DNA of 64,000 bases from Siphonodentalium dalli (GCA_032622095.1 CP136068.1:184206796-184270795), one strand, 5' to 3'; positions 1 to 12,039 are shown, numbered from the stretch's first letter. The notes: a model not told the origin generated them from the sequence alone. A program made the numbers and translations.

Positions 1-700
1 GCTAACCGGCTATTGTGTCCAATCGCGGCAAGCGCACGGCACATTCCCAGTTGATTGCATTATGTGGGATCAATTGTGCTCTAAGTCGGTCAGAGCACGC
101 GAATTCGACTCGATTGATTCTGGTAAAGAACAATTCTCGTGCTCTAACCATTACATAAGACATAATGGGTTCATAATTGATGTGGATGTTCCCTGTGTGA
201 TTGTGATTCAGATTTATTCAAATGAGGTTACCCGGTCAAAAAGGGGGCGGTGCCGGAGACACATTATTTTTTCCATAAGAATTCTTAAAACATCCTATCA
301 AGAACCATCGGGGCTATTTAGCTTATATTTGGTGCGGAGGGTCCTTCTGTGACTGTGATTCCGACTGGGACATAACTATTTCCCTCTATAGTAATTCTTA
401 ATAGGCCTTCTGAGTGGGGTCATATATGGTGTTGGTGGTCCCTATGTGAATGGGATTTGTTCAAACACGAGAGAACACAGGGACATACATCTGTTCTTTA
501 CACATGTAGTAATTCTTAATAGGTCTTCTTTGCAAGTAGTATCTGGCCTACATAGTTTCTATGTTATAATAGACAAGCTCATATTATATCATAACATCCA
601 TATATTCTCTATATGGGACTAATTCAATATGAAATAAGCCCATATTTTGCTTATTGTCACGAGAAGAGGCTGGCAAAATCATACGAATAAAATCACGACT
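1..700. other. AT-rich stretch without a recognised gene
   Basis: No ORF here resembles a known family. From about 180 to 530 there is weak self-similarity: phrases like 'gtaattcttaatagg' and 'gtgattctgatt' recur about 120-140 bp apart. This suggests two or three old, diverged tandem copies of a repeat. Confidence 0.3.
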
Positions 701-829
701 TACCAGATGTATTATAATATGCTTTATTCTCTGATCAAATGTGACATGAGAAAACGAAAATTATATACAAAATATGAATAGAACGAAGAAATTTTGAATG
801 TACAAAATATACAACGACCTCTCGGGTGT

Positions 830-1020
830 CATAATCAGCATTATCAACATCACCTTCATCATCACCAGCTTCTTCCTCAAAATAATAGTTATCATCATCA
901 TCATCATAATCACCACCACGTGTAATCGTTGTCGTCGCGATCATATTCATCATAGCGTCGATGTTGATCATCGTCATTGTTATCATAGTCACCATGATCA
1001 TAATATTCATAATATGGTCA
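830..1020. repeat. ATC/GAT trinucleotide-rich simple repeat
   Basis: The tract is dominated by cat/atc triplets, best ordered at about 888-925. Translated on the minus strand it gives runs of Asp, on the plus strand runs of Ile/His. The open frames are a by-product of the triplet repeat and are not taken as genes. Confidence 0.7.
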
Positions 1021-1099
1021 CCACGTGCCGGCTTCAAAGTGGTTGTTTAAAAGAAATGGCAACAGTAGCGACTAAACAACAACAACAACGGATTAATCG

Positions 1100-1707
1100 T
1101 TGTTATCCAACTTAAAGTTAATCAATCTTTATAATCAGGGTTCGCGCTGCCACTCAATAACGTTGAAAAATATCGGGTCAATCAATACCATTCATTTTAG
1201 CAAATTATTGTGCTTTGTTTAGTTTCGCAAAAGTTAACACCTCCATTAAGATGCAGTCATTCTGATATCATTAGTATCGATGGGTGGAGGGATTACCCGT
1301 ATTTAGTGTGATGGTGAAGATTACATAGCTAATCCTCTTGTGATGTTCCCTTCGGATCAAGCAACTCTTCTACCATTGTATTGTTCGGTGATTGGTTTAT
1401 TGTTGTATGATAAAGCACAATAGAGATGCGAGTATAATTATTAACTAACTGCTTTCCTATCGATATCAAACCGCGAGTGCCGAAACATCAAGGTTGCAGA
1501 AAATGATACTATCAGGAATAATATTTGGCAAATTCTAAAAGAATTTGGCAAAAACTATTTTCATTTGGCAAATTATTTGGCAAAAGTAAATTACGATGCA
1601 GCGCGGACCCTGTTTATAATGTGTTGTCACAGTGGTCCCCGCCATTCAACAGAACACCGAGTGTAAGTCAACTATGGCTGAAATGGTCACTGTCATCCCC
1701 TGTCGTA
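1100..1707. other. Intergenic stretch without a recognised gene
   Basis: Nothing resembles an exon. At about 1527-1590 the short phrase 'tttggca' occurs four times, a local cryptic repeat. Confidence 0.3.
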
Positions 1708-2291
1708 CAGTTGGGTACCCAGCTTTTTTCATTTTTAGTTGGGTACCCAGCTTTTGTCAAATTTACATTTGGGTACCCAGGTTTATGAAATCTCACACAG
1801 AGAATGATTTAATTAGTGATTGCCGTCAGTCGATTGCGAAATGAACCTGTTCAATATGTGAGTACTTGTTTATATGCTATATATTCGTCACGATAATAAT
1901 AGCGGAGAAGAATTGTAGGACATATAAAGGTAAGTGCTGCAGACCAGCAGTCAGATGCTCGTAGCCCGTTTATATATAACCATGGGTATATGCGAAAAAT
2001 ACACAACGAAAACACACTCCACAGTTTGGATCGATAAGTCTTGCCCTGTGTATTTTGATGTTGAATTTTTTGACAATCGGTCTTTCGTATCATTTCTACA
2101 ACACAATTATCGTCTTACTTGCAGCACGACTTTATCGTGTGATCGTCACGGAAGCGTTTTATTTCAGAGTATGGTTAATACATTGCCGCCGGTGAAGTGT
2201 ATTGTCGGATAAGAAACAAATAAGCCTATGCCGAGGGCAGAAACTAAAGTTGCGAGAGGCACCCCTGGTTGAGTGTGGGATATTTGGCACT

Positions 2292-3020
2292 CGAGACTTG
2301 GTTAGAGGGTTTTCGTTGGGGTGGTCTCCACCTTGGAATTTCCAACTGCACCCCACCCCATTGAACCACACCAAACTCATAAGTTTGCGTAAATTTGCAC
2401 CCCCCCCCTTTGATTTTCCCCAAATGTTCCCTCACAGACTACCAGATGGTAGACTATTCCAAATGAACCAGTAATATTGTGGCCACTTGTCGTGCGGGGG
2501 GGGGGGGGGTGAAAAAGATGCTTCGGCCCAGTATGAGATTCAAACATCTTAACATCTAGTGGTATAACACCACACAAATTTACACCCCGATCTATTTTTT
2601 CTTAAATTAATTAGCGAGTAACTACTGGCAAGGACACAGAACACACGGGTCGGCCGATGGTTAGGCCCGATGTGAGAACATTTTTAAAATATGAACATGA
2701 ACATTTGACAATCCTATAGCATAGACCGGCCTCAAGTTTTCCAATTCTGGGAAATTATTAACCTGACACTCACTCATAGGTTTCAAAATTGCCAACTGAT
2801 GGCCATTTGAGTCCATAATTTTGCAAATGAAAGGGAAATATGCAAATGTTGGTCTAAAAACAACGAATCCGTCACTAAGAAAGTGTTGGAAAATCAAACT
2901 ACGAGAACAATTTCAACCTAATTTTGGTTCGAATTTTTCAATTAATTTTGCTCGGGGTATTAGGTATGACTACAATTGGGGATAAGACCCCTGCATTACC
3001 ACCCATGTCGACAAGTCCCT
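2292..3020. mobile_element. Family-A nonautonomous element (MULE-like), old copy
   Basis: This copy shares the phrases 'tccaccttggaatttcca', 'gttggaaatttccaac' and 'accaaagttggg' with copies at 3373-4410, 27126-27960 and 37589-38590. Its ends resemble the family ends (left 'gagacttggttagaggg', right 'gtcgacaagtccct'). Flanking 10-mers at 2282-2291 and 3021-3030 agree at 7 of 10 positions, as expected of an old target duplication. It includes a G homopolymer near 2498-2509. No coding capacity. Confidence 0.5.
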
Positions 3021-3372
3021 ACTTGACACCCCATTCTAAATAATCGATACTAAGTTATGTTGGGTGGCACGGGGGGGGTCAGGGGCTACATCCCAGCCTT
3101 GTCGGGGAGTCATAGCCATCCCCCGTCGGTGAGTTATGTAATTGTCAACCCGGCAGCTAAAGCCCGCCCCCCCTGTCGGGGATATCCTGGTGCCACCCCT
3201 GTTTGAAATCATATAAAACTTTTAAAGAAGAAGACCACATATTGAACAGAAATCAGGGGGAAATGAGCTCTCGTAACCACAAAAGTGCACTAAAGACATC
3301 CCAATAAATCCAAATTAGATGCAACCGCATATTGTATATATATGGTATCGTTCTGTTTGCCTCTCTATATCC

Positions 3373-4410
3373 AGGGAGGTGGCTATATGGTTTCCGTTAG
3401 GGGGTGTCCACCATGGGAAATTCCAACTGCACCCCCTTGAATCAGAATCACCCCCAACACAAATTCCATTTGCACCATCCCCCTTACATCAGTGCTCACG
3501 CCTAATATCCTATATATATATATTTTTAAACCTATATTCCAGGTTTGAAAATTCAGATAGTTTAACCTGAACAATTGCATAAATCATAACATCTAATGGT
3601 CTAACTCCAGACAAATTCCCACGGCTACGACCAAGAGGCGGGGACACACCGGGTTGACCATGGTTCTTCGGCCCGGTGTGAGAAAATTTTTAAAACTATA
3701 AAAGAAAATATTAAATCCTAGCATGCATCTAGACTGGCCTCAATTGAACCTTTCCTGGTGTTGGAAATTTCAAACCTCATACTCCCCCTCAGGTTGGAAA
3801 ACTCTCCAACTGATGACTATTTCAGTCCACAAGTTTGACCAAATGAAGTAAAATATTGTTTTGCAGTTTTGTATTGGCCACGGGGGAATGGACAATGACA
3901 ACGATAGTCGGCAATTTGTTTTTTAATCTGAACAAGAAAATCTCAAAATCCTAGCATCTAGACTAGCCTCAAACCTTCCTAGAGTTTGACATTTCAAACC
4001 TGACACCCCCACTTAGGTTGGAAAATTTCAACTGATGACAATTCCAATGACAATATTTACCAAATGCATGACAATATTGTTTTCTTAAATTAACTAGCAG
4101 TTTTTTGACTGGCCACGGGGGAGGGACCAGGACACAAACTGTCCAAGTGTTGGAAATTTCCAACCTGTCACCCTCCTAAGGTTGGAAATTTCCGACTGAT
4201 GACCATTTCAGTCCAAAATATTTACCAAAAATAGGAAAATATGCAAATAAATTGTTTGAAAATCAAACTACAAGAACATTTTCAACTTAATGTTGGTGTG
4301 AAATTTCCAACTAATGTTTTGGCAGGTATGAAATTTCCAACTGTTGAACATTTTGACCAAAGTTGGGGGGGGTGAGACATCACAACCCCACCCCTGTCGC
4401 CACGTCTCTG
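3373..4410. mobile_element. Family-A nonautonomous element (MULE-like)
   Basis: Begins 'agggaggtggc' and ends near 'gccacgtctctg', an imperfect inverted pair. The interior has several diverged internal copies built around 'ttggaaatttccaac'. It is flanked by 'tctatatc' on both sides (3364-3371 and 4411-4418), a candidate target duplication. Left-end wording ('gggtgtccaccatgggaaattccaa') matches the right end of the better preserved copy at 37589-38590 in reverse complement. Noncoding. Confidence 0.55.
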
Positions 4411-5037
4411 TCTATATCATATAAATACTTTTTCTAAAAACCCTTAAACCAACTCGACGTGCGATTTCCCTGCGCTCCTGTTGCGCAAATTCTAGTATAA
4501 AAAGTGCGTCTATTTCAGACAAAGTTCAAACAGTAAATGTGACCAGACAAGACATAGAAACCGCTAATCTCATATTACCAATCTGACAACACCTGTCGAA
4601 CATGATTACCTTTCAAAGCAATAACACGGGGCACCATGTTACGGACAACCACAGGCACGCACACCATGGATAAATACACGGTGAAAAGAACGGCGTTTTT
4701 TGTGTACGGTTATATCTGACATATACCCATGGTTATATATAAACGGGCTACGAGCATCTGACTGTAGGTGTATTCACAAAGATGGCCGGGTCCCAAATGT
4801 AAATTTTCTAAAAGCTGGGTACCCAACTGAAAGTTTTAAAAAGCTGGGTACCCATCTGAACGAAAGGGGGTGTCCCAGCTCAAGATGGACTTACAGTAAT
4901 ACTCTAAGTAATCGACCCCTTAACCACAGCAGAATTATGGGTAACCTTTCAGGATTTAGTCGGAAATATGGCTTGTTGCCATTCATCGGAAAGCTCTCGG
5001 TGTCATCGATGCCTTGTGATAATGTCCTCATAAGCTA

Positions 5038-5296
5038 AATAAAACATCCATTACCCTGCAGGGAGCCCCACACATATATAGAAGCATATAGAAGAGTGTC
5101 GTCTGCTCATGTTTGTCTGGGGCTCTGTATGGGTGAAATTATAAAATTGTTAAAGAATATAAGGAAAAATTATTAAAATTGTAAAAAATAATAACAAATG
5201 ATAATAAATTGTTAGGCCACTGCATTCTCTTATATATGCGAGGCGACCTATGGTCGACTCGCATATATAAGAGAACGCATTGGCACAGGGTAAACA
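5038..5296. mobile_element. Half copy of the hairpin-TIR element family
   Basis: Contains the family's central block ('cctgcagggagccccacac', then 'gtctggggctctgtatggg') followed by its terminal hairpin. In the hairpin 'cattctcttatatatgcg' pairs with 'cgcatatataagagaa' around 5222-5285. The complete reference copy is at 52396-52855; here only the centre and one arm remain. The element at 5307-5741 begins about 10 bp further on. Confidence 0.7.
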
Positions 5297-5306
5297 AGCC
5301 TGCGTT

Positions 5307-5741
5307 TAGTGTGCCTGTCATTTGCAGAATGAGGTCCCCAGAGGGTGAATTTAGTTACCCTATCTCGCTTAGTGGGCTAGCATCAATAAATTCACCCTCA
5401 AGGGAACTCCTTATGCATGACCTCATCTGCTATGGGAGACATAGACTCAAATTGAAGTTCCAAAATTGTTAATATTGTGATGTACACCCATTGTGAACCT
5501 CGATTATGCAATGTGTCGTCTGGCATTTTGGGGATATAGAGAAACTAAATTAAAAAAGAAATAGAATCTATGTGAAGAAGTTTCTACAGATTTTTGATAA
5601 TAAAGAAACTTTCAAAAGAAGATGAGGCATAAAGCAGAATGATGTCCACATAGGGTTAATTTAGTGATGTTAGTCCGCTATGCGGGATAGTGTCACAAAT
5701 TCACCCTCCGGGGACCTCATTCTAAAATGACAGGCACACTA
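5307..5741. mobile_element. MITE with TIR tagtgtgcctgtca, intact copy
   Basis: Left end 'tagtgtgcctgtca' followed by 'gaatgaggtccccagaggg'. The right end is the reverse complement ('cctccggggacctcattct', then 'tgacaggcacacta'). About 435 bp with no coding capacity. A second copy at 31950-38784 is split by a 6.4-kb insertion, and this copy preserves the unoccupied target ('gaagtttc' at 5577-5584). It ends 9 bp from the stop codon of the minus-strand lectin gene, so it probably supplies that gene's 3' untranslated region. Confidence 0.8.
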
Positions 5742-5750
5742 TAAGTTTTT

Positions 5751-6010
5751 TTACCCAGTGATTACATCGAAGCACTTTCTGGCAGCGTTCTCACACCCAT
5801 CCATTTCCGGCGAATTGAGAGCAGTTGAGCTGAGAATGAAGCACGCGTTGGTCATGTGATGTTGGATACTGGTGCATTCTGGGAACGATGAGCAGACGAC
5901 AGCACAGTCCTCGGGATGACTTGTCTGCACCTGGGTAATGACTCTGGTTTTTGGTTGTGCGTGAAATCTTGCTTTGAATTTCATCTTACTTGGGTATCCA
6001 AATGGTGTTG
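5751..6010 (-). CDS. Secreted C-type lectin/PAN protein, exon 4 (PAN/apple-like module, stop)
   Basis: Terminal exon, residues 160-245. The acceptor is 'tatactacag' read on the minus strand (AG at 6012-6011), phase 1 like the other introns, and it ends with TAA at 5753-5751. The module has six cysteines (residues 195, 199, 205, 216, 232, 239) in the order 'EDCAVVCSSFPEC', 'NACFIL', 'DGC', 'KCF', which fits PAN/apple-like modules; in that family they mediate protein or sugar contacts in secreted proteins. The partner is unknown. The sequence at the stop ('actgg|gtaaaa') could also serve as a weak splice donor. That intron would be phase 2, unlike the others, so I prefer the stop. A MITE begins 9 bp downstream. 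No clear minus-strand AATAAA was found there. Confidence 0.72.
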
Positions 6011-6716
6011 CTGTAGTATATAAATGATAATGATACAATGCTGTCACCCCCTACTGCCCCTAACAGTTACAGAGAGGCGCAATGATGCGTATTCCATATT
6101 TTCTAAACCGAACCCATCCTGCAATTTAATAGCATGGCTTACGACACGAACCCATCCTAAAATTTACATGTGCATGTAATAGCCTGGCTTACGAACCCAT
6201 TACGAACGATTTATCGTGCTCGTTATATTCTCGTGGCGAGTTTAGAGTTATCGTTCCTGACGACATATGGTGCTAAACGGAAACAGACCAAACGGCTGTG
6301 AACTCCACAATTCAACAACTTGCGAATGCACAGATGCGATATCCTTTGAAATAATGATAAATACACAATGATTCATAAGAAGACCCATTGAAATAATACG
6401 GTTTAAGCGCAAACGTTGACGCCAAGGCCGAAAACTCTAAGTAACAAGTGGGCGTGTGTTTTCGCTCTAAAACATCTATAAACTATTAGCTAAAGGCCAG
6501 CTTAGAATAACTATTAAAATAACCCAACGAACTATTTCGCTCTAAGCTGCACTCCGGTTTTTCCACGTCATGAATGCTAACTAGTTAGCTTGACCTAATA
6601 AATGTAAGGGCGTCATCGAAGTAACGAATATAAAACTGAGAAAAATGAAAGTTTTGCCGTACAAAATGGATGTTTTGTGCGGCACAAAATGGATGTTTTG
6701 TGCGGTGGATAAATAA

Positions 6717-6864
6717 AATATGTAGCTAATGTTGTCGCTAAAACTGTCTATGTCCGCTCAGGGTAATTGGCATATATTGGACTCGGCAGAGCCTCGCCCA
6801 ATATATGCTCATATCTCCCCCACGTACTTAAACAGTCTAAGCGACGACACTATAGCTACATATT
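6717..6864. mobile_element. Small foldback element
   Basis: The outer arms 'aatatgtagcta' + 'gtcgctaaaactgt' (from 6717) and their reverse complement (to about 6864) pair imperfectly over about 40 bp. An inner palindrome pairs 'gcatatattgg' with 'ccaatatatgc' (6770-6808). Just upstream, 'aaaatggatgttttgtgcgg' occurs twice in tandem (6663-6706). Confidence 0.55.
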
Positions 6865-7127
6865 ATATATATGTCGCTAATACATTCTACTACATGTTAC
6901 AGTAGTAACTGCGAAAACATATAACCGTCTGTAAAACGGTACCAACAAGAAGAACGTGGAGAAATAGATAAACTTCGTTCTAATAATCATTATTTTCCGT
7001 TTGATAAGTTTATTATGCCTTAGCTGCAAATCAATACAGAACATAAGTGCATTAGTACATGAACAAAACATATTTACATATATATAATACAAATAGATAT
7101 ATACAAGAAGTGACCCCCGATTTGCCT

Positions 7128-7780
7128 ATATTATATTATTTGTTTTGTTTATTTGTTTGTTTGTTTGTTTTTTTGGCCACGCTCATTCGCCTGTTGTGGT
7201 GTCATAAAATTCCGTCCGATTTAGTCAATTTTGTCAAGCTGGGTTTTCCCCTTTGCATGAAGCTGTATCATGTATATTTGGCATCGATTGTGTGTATTAC
7301 ATGGGGTAATTTCTTAGCGATAACTTTAGAAAAATACATACTTTCTTAAGGAGGCTCATATTTTCCACTGTTACTAGCCCACAAAATTTTGTCAGGTTAG
7401 GCGACTCCCAGTAGTACGTAGGTATATATTTAGCCCTCAGAGTGTGAAATTCTTTACAAATTAACACATGGTGGTATTCATCCCCTAGTCCTTCCCTACA
7501 TGCCCTGCATATTCTTTTCTCTTTAACCTGGTCTTGCCATCGTCCTGACTCTATAGATAGTCTGTGGTTAGCTGTTCTAATCTTAACAAGATACTCAGAT
7601 AATGTTCGCGGTAACTCAGTGAGGTATTTACTAAAATTCAATTTTGGTTTAATTTGTCGATATAGTAAACCCCGAGATGAATTCCCTATTTCAATTCGCC
7701 AACTGTCTTCAAACTGTTCAATCAAAACTGTTTTAACTTTCCTTATTTCCGATTTCGACAAGGGTGTTTGTGCGGTGAAT
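7128..7780 (-). mobile_element. 5'-truncated LINE (non-LTR retrotransposon) 3' end
   Basis: Contains the last 154 codons of a LINE second ORF (7297-7761), then about 150 bp of 3' untranslated sequence. On the minus strand it ends in an 'aaacaaacaaacaaataaac' type tail (7141-7172), the simple-repeat terminus typical of target-primed insertions. Everything upstream of about 7780, including the reverse transcriptase core, is absent, so it is a dead fragment. The clade was not determined. Confidence 0.7.
7297..7761 (-). pseudogene. LINE ORF2 C-terminal fragment
   Basis: The 154-residue frame carries the hallmark found after the reverse transcriptase domain of many invertebrate LINEs. 'RTANHRLSIESGRW' is followed by a Cys/His cluster 'CRAC', 'GDEYHHVLIC' and a helical tail ending 'FLKLSLRNYPM'. 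C-x2-C...H-x4-C is the zinc-knuckle-like signature of these proteins. Endonuclease and polymerase domains are missing, so it cannot act alone. It lies in intron 3 of the lectin gene, in the same orientation. Confidence 0.8.
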
Positions 7781-8308
7781 CATCCAATAAGGTAATTTCG
7801 CGTCATTATTATGTAAATAAAACTGTTAGTGTTACAAACATCGCTAATCTTTAAGTAAGTAAGGTCAAGTTCAAATAGTTTAGTCTGAATGTAATTTTCA
7901 GAATATTTGTCTAATTTTTCCAATGTTTACCGTCAAGTATTGATTAAACTTTGGTATATAATTGAACAAATTATTGGTAATTCCATTGTAACAGCAACGT
8001 TGACATAACAATGATTTTGATATGTTATATCTCGTTAATGGAGTAATGAGTTAATCGCCAGTGAGTGTACGAGATGTGCATGAAGCATGGTGATGATCGG
8101 ATGAGAAATGTGGCCGGAATGGTGTGCTAAAGGAAATTGTTACTGATGCACGCACGCGCACACACACGATGGCCGCCAACCCACGGCAATAGCTCAAACT
8201 TGACTTGAGCTCAAATAGGTTGATGTTTTTCTTATTTTCATTCAAACCTCAAAATTAGATGGCATGCTCTTCCAAAAAATAACTTAATTCAAAATGGTTA
8301 GCTCTGGT

Positions 8309-8748
8309 CGGATTCGTCATCTCAGGTTTAAACCTGATCTACGTAAACCTTTGGTTTAAACCGCCGTTTGACAGCTAAATCCGTGGTTTAAACCAGAGAC
8401 CAAAGGTCTAAGTGACGCATTCGTCATCTCTGGTTTAAACCTGGTCCAACCAGACCAGTGGTTTAGCAGTAGTGTCTCTGTATCTCGAGATCATTAATCG
8501 TACTTTCCTAATGCGGATCGCCGCGTTGTATCGATTGCGAAAATCAATTATTGCGATTGGGCGTTTATTTGGATTGGAAATTTATAAGCGAGAAACACTC
8601 ACACCTATAAAGTTTGTGGAGATAAGTTTTTGTCAATTTCGATATTTTTTTTGTGCGTTTTATAAGTTTAAACCGTCAACTAAACCATATAATTTGACGG
8701 TCCAGCGAAACCAGCTTTACCGAGGCTAAACCTGAGATGACGAATCCG
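8309..8748. mobile_element. MITE with TIR cggattcgtcatctcaggtt
   Basis: Ends are an inverted pair: 'cggattcgtcatctcagg' at 8309 and 'cctgagatgacgaatccg' ending at 8748. 'ggtttaaacc'-type motifs are repeated inside the left half, and a second 'gcattcgtcatctctggttt' lies at 8417-8437. About 440 bp, noncoding. A lone terminus of the same family is at 10100-10171. Confidence 0.75.
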
Positions 8749-9439
8749 TCTTTTCTCGATCGCGGTTTAGAATTGTCAAAATTCAGGTCATAGAGTGGAG
8801 CTGTATATAATCTCGATTGCGTTCGTGTCTAAGTGGCGAATGCCGACTTTTGTTATCACGTCACAGTTAATTAATTCGCATCGCACGCGAGCGTTGCTCA
8901 TATATGAACATATTCCTTCAGTATCGTTTTTACATCTATATTTTTTTGTGGCAATCACAAATACTGATGTTTTCTACGAATTCATTTGACGGGTTCAACG
9001 TTTTAATTTTTACACCAAACGATGCTAATACATGACCAGATATGCTATACACATAGTTTGCAATCCTAAAATTATATTGCTTTATGGGACAGATTTGATA
9101 ACTTATTTTGGTGTAGATCATACCACAAAGCTCTACTCTGGCTACGCCTATAAATGCCCATAATATTCCACCAGTTCAAAACATGGGAAGTTTTTGCTTT
9201 TCTGCATGAAGGGAAATTTATAACATTGAACAAAGCAACGCGTGTAATATATTTCTTTATTAAAACCTGTTCCCCTGCATGGTTGCCCACATCGAGCAGT
9301 TCAGATGCCGCTTCTGGGGTATACTCATAAGCAAATTACCGTTACTTGACTGACCTCTTGGTCCAGGATTGACTAGATCATGGATCCGTTATTCCGCGTC
9401 AGATGTGCTTGCGACACCTTTGCGCACATGTTTATCATT

Positions 9440-9780
9440 TGAACATTTTAATTTTTTTTTTGTATTTATTTGAAACAAAAGAAAATTAATTTAAATTTTA
9501 AATTATGTTTCTTCTTAAATTCAACTCCTTACTCAATTTAACAACACTATTTATTTTTTTAAATTTTAAATAAATGTTTTCTTATTTTTAAATAAAAATA
9601 TTGAAAAGCTAACGCCGTTATACCATCCGCCTGGTTACCCCGAGTCACCACACCTAATTTGGTTGAAATCGGTCCAGAGGTTTGGGAGAAACGTTGCGAG
9701 CAGACTGACTGATAGACAGATATATAGACAGATCATATACTATTATATAAACAGATATACATGTAAATACACAATGTTTT
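9440..9780. other. AT-rich tract followed by a conserved-looking repeat phrase
   Basis: 9440-9605 is almost pure A/T. 9600-9730 carries 'aatttggttgaaatcggtcc' and 'agactgactgatagacagat', wording typical of dispersed repeats in invertebrate genomes. A family could not be assigned. Confidence 0.35.
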
Positions 9781-10099
9781 TTTTTCTTTTTTCGGGTAAA
9801 GCATCTTGCAAATATATCACAAAGTGATGAACATCTCGTGAAATTCGTATTCAGAGACATGTCCCATGTCAGATTGATTTAAACTCAGAATGAGATGGGA
9901 TTAATGGTCCATGGGCGATACTTTTTTCTCAGTGAATAAATCCATTGAGCGTGCACGCGTTCGCGATAATTTATGGCGTGTCAATAAGCATTATACCGGC
10001 CTGCCTTTTGGTCATATTGGTAGAGGGTAGTTTGACTGCATGTTCATATCATCGAATAGAGTTGCCAATTAGATGGCAACTGAACGACAAACGCCCCTT

Positions 10100-10171
10100 A
10101 TACCAGGTTTGACAAATTTAGGTTTAAATCAGGTTTAAACTCGGAAGTTTAAACCGGAGATGACGAATCCG
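10100..10171. mobile_element. Solo terminus of the cggattcgtcatct MITE family
   Basis: 'aggtttaaac' repeats followed by 'ccggagatgacgaatccg' match the right end of the element at 8309-8748. No partner end is visible nearby. Confidence 0.55.
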
Positions 10172-10259
10172 GCCTCAGTGATTATCAGTTTCATAAGGAT
10201 TCAACCATTTTGAATCAATTTATTTTTTGGAAATATATTTTCTGTTTAAGAGCATCCCA

Positions 10260-10830
10260 TCTAAATATTCCCTGCTTTTGGTCAAATTCTTAGACTGAAA
10301 TGGCAATCAGTTTGAAATTTCCCAACCTTAGGGGGGTGGCAGGTCGGAAATTTCTAAATCATGGAGAGCTTGATGCCAGTCTATATGAAAACATTTTGCA
10401 GTTTTCAAGTTCAGTTTTCAAATTTTTCTCCCACTGGGATGAAGAATCCTGATCCCTCCTCGGTGGCCAGTCAGTAACTAATTAAATAAAACAAATCTGC
10501 CTGGAGATACACGTCTAGATGCTAGTGTTTTGCTGTTTTCAAGTTCAGATTTAACAATGTTCTCCCACTGGACTGAGAGGCCTTTGTTCCTCCCCGGTGG
10601 CCAGTCAACTACTGATAATCATTTTTTTTTAATTGACTACCGAATTTGCCTGGAGTTAGACCTGTAGATGCTCCGATGTTGCAGTTTAAATGTTCAAGTT
10701 TCAAATTTTACTCCCAGTGTGTCCTGGTCCCTTCTCGTTGGCCAGTTACAACACTGCTAACCAATTATAAAAACGAGGCCTGAATTTGCCTTGAGTTAGA
10801 CTTCTAGACGCAAGGATTTTTCAGTATTCA
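10260..10830. repeat. Diverged family-A internal repeats
   Basis: 'ttgcagttttcaagttcag' and 'cggtggccagtca' recur about every 140-170 bp (near 10400, 10540, 10690, 10820). The opening 'gaaatttcccaaccttagg' matches the interior of the family-A elements at 3373-4410 and 37589-38590. Probably a decayed copy. Confidence 0.5.
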
Positions 10831-10949
10831 GGTTCAGGTTTCAAAAGTTTCATGGTCAACCATGTGGGTCCTCTTCTTTCCTCGATAGTCAGTCAAATAC
10901 TCATATTGATTAACACAAACTAAAATTAAAGCAGTGAGGTGACTACAAT

Positions 10950-11290
10950 TGACATTACGTGAACTGGGGAGTTTAGCATTGTCATAGGTGGGTTGCAGTT
11001 GGAAATTATGCCAATCTTGGACGGCAGCCATCTTGGATTTTACTGTTTTAATCTTGGTATGACTAAATCCTACAGGCCACACCCCTCATCCGATTGTCAC
11101 CGAACTTGATACAGATATTCGGGGGGACCTCAAGATGGGAGCTATGATTTACTCCCATTTTCGCCAATAACATGGCACCCCCAGCGGCCATATAGGATGT
11201 TACATGTGATTACATCGGCACATTCTGTAGCCCACATTTAGTGGAGAAATGTTTGCAAATTTACAGATCAATTTATTATCACTTCTAGGT
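10950..11290. repeat. Family-C dispersed repeat
   Basis: Characteristic phrases: 'ggcagccatcttggatttta', 'cctcatccgattgtcacc', 'gacctcaagatgggagct', 'cagcggccatat'. The same order recurs, diverged, at 18935-20280. Noncoding. Confidence 0.55.
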
Positions 11291-11603
11291 GGGAACTATT
11301 GAATTTGAATGATTTTCAAAGAAAAACGTGGCTGCTAGAAGCCATTTTGCATTTACTCGTTTCGCTAATAAAAACTTCAACAAGCCCTACAACCAATATT
11401 TTTCATCCAATTGACCCCGAACTTCATATTGCTATTCCGTTTGACCTCTTAATTTATGGAATCATTGGCGTGCTCATTCGTGTACATGTTGGTGACAGTT
11501 GTATAACAGCCTCAATTCAATTCTATTCATATTTTATTTAGTAATAGATAACAAGCAAGGAAACGCATAATACATAATTCAAATAAAACATAGTATATAT
11601 TAC

Positions 11604-11690
11604 TGGGCGGTGGCATGGCCAACTGGTCGTCTCCCTGCAACACGCTAAAACTTAGATAATAATATTCCGACTCCGAGCCAACGTGACATC
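11604..11690 (+). repeat. Possible tRNA-derived SINE head
   Basis: 'ggtggcatggccaactggtc' resembles an RNA polymerase III A box and 'attccgactcc', about 50 bp on, resembles a B box. It does not fold as a full tRNA and no 3' tail was identified, so this is a weak call. Confidence 0.3.
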
Positions 11691-12039
11691 GTACGGTGGT
11701 GTAACTAGTTTGTACCTATAATAGTGTAGACAACGATACTTTTGTGAATTAGTTTTTGTCCATAGCCAAAGTGGCAATGAAAGTGAAGAATCGTCCATTT
11801 ACGGTATATAATATAAATGTTGATATAATATAAGACTGATTATATAGTTGTATTCAGACAATATGTAATTTCGTCCCCACTTCGAAGGCCTTCAGTCCAG
11901 TGTTCACAATAGCCAAAAAAATTCTTGAGCCACCACCCGTGATTTTTTTTTAGCCACTTCTCACTTACTTGAGCCGCATTTTTGCTACCCATGTGTTTTG
12001 TAGTCAAATTGATTTAAACTTTGTTTACAGAATAAAACA

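Larger units (their letters stand above)
1708..4861. mobile_element. TIR element of about 3.15 kb carrying nested insertions
   Basis: Left end: 'gttgggtacccagctttt' occurs twice and is followed by 'aatttacatttggg' (1710-1780). The right end (about 4790-4860) repeats this order in reverse complement, with 'aaaagctgggtaccca' twice. A second inverted match of about 45 bp lies further in, around 'cagatgctcgtagcccg' (about 1945-1990 against 4722-4768). No transposase remains; most of the interior is two inserted elements at 2292-3020 and 3373-4410. I found no clear target duplication. The inverted ends are seen directly; calling it a DNA transposon is inference. Confidence 0.6.

Noticed and set aside
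735-1115. Poly-Asp and poly-Ile/His frames
   Set aside because: Direct products of the ATC trinucleotide repeat.
11604-11690. Functional tRNA gene
   Set aside because: Only loose A-box and B-box likenesses; no acceptor stem pairing or anticodon arm could be drawn.
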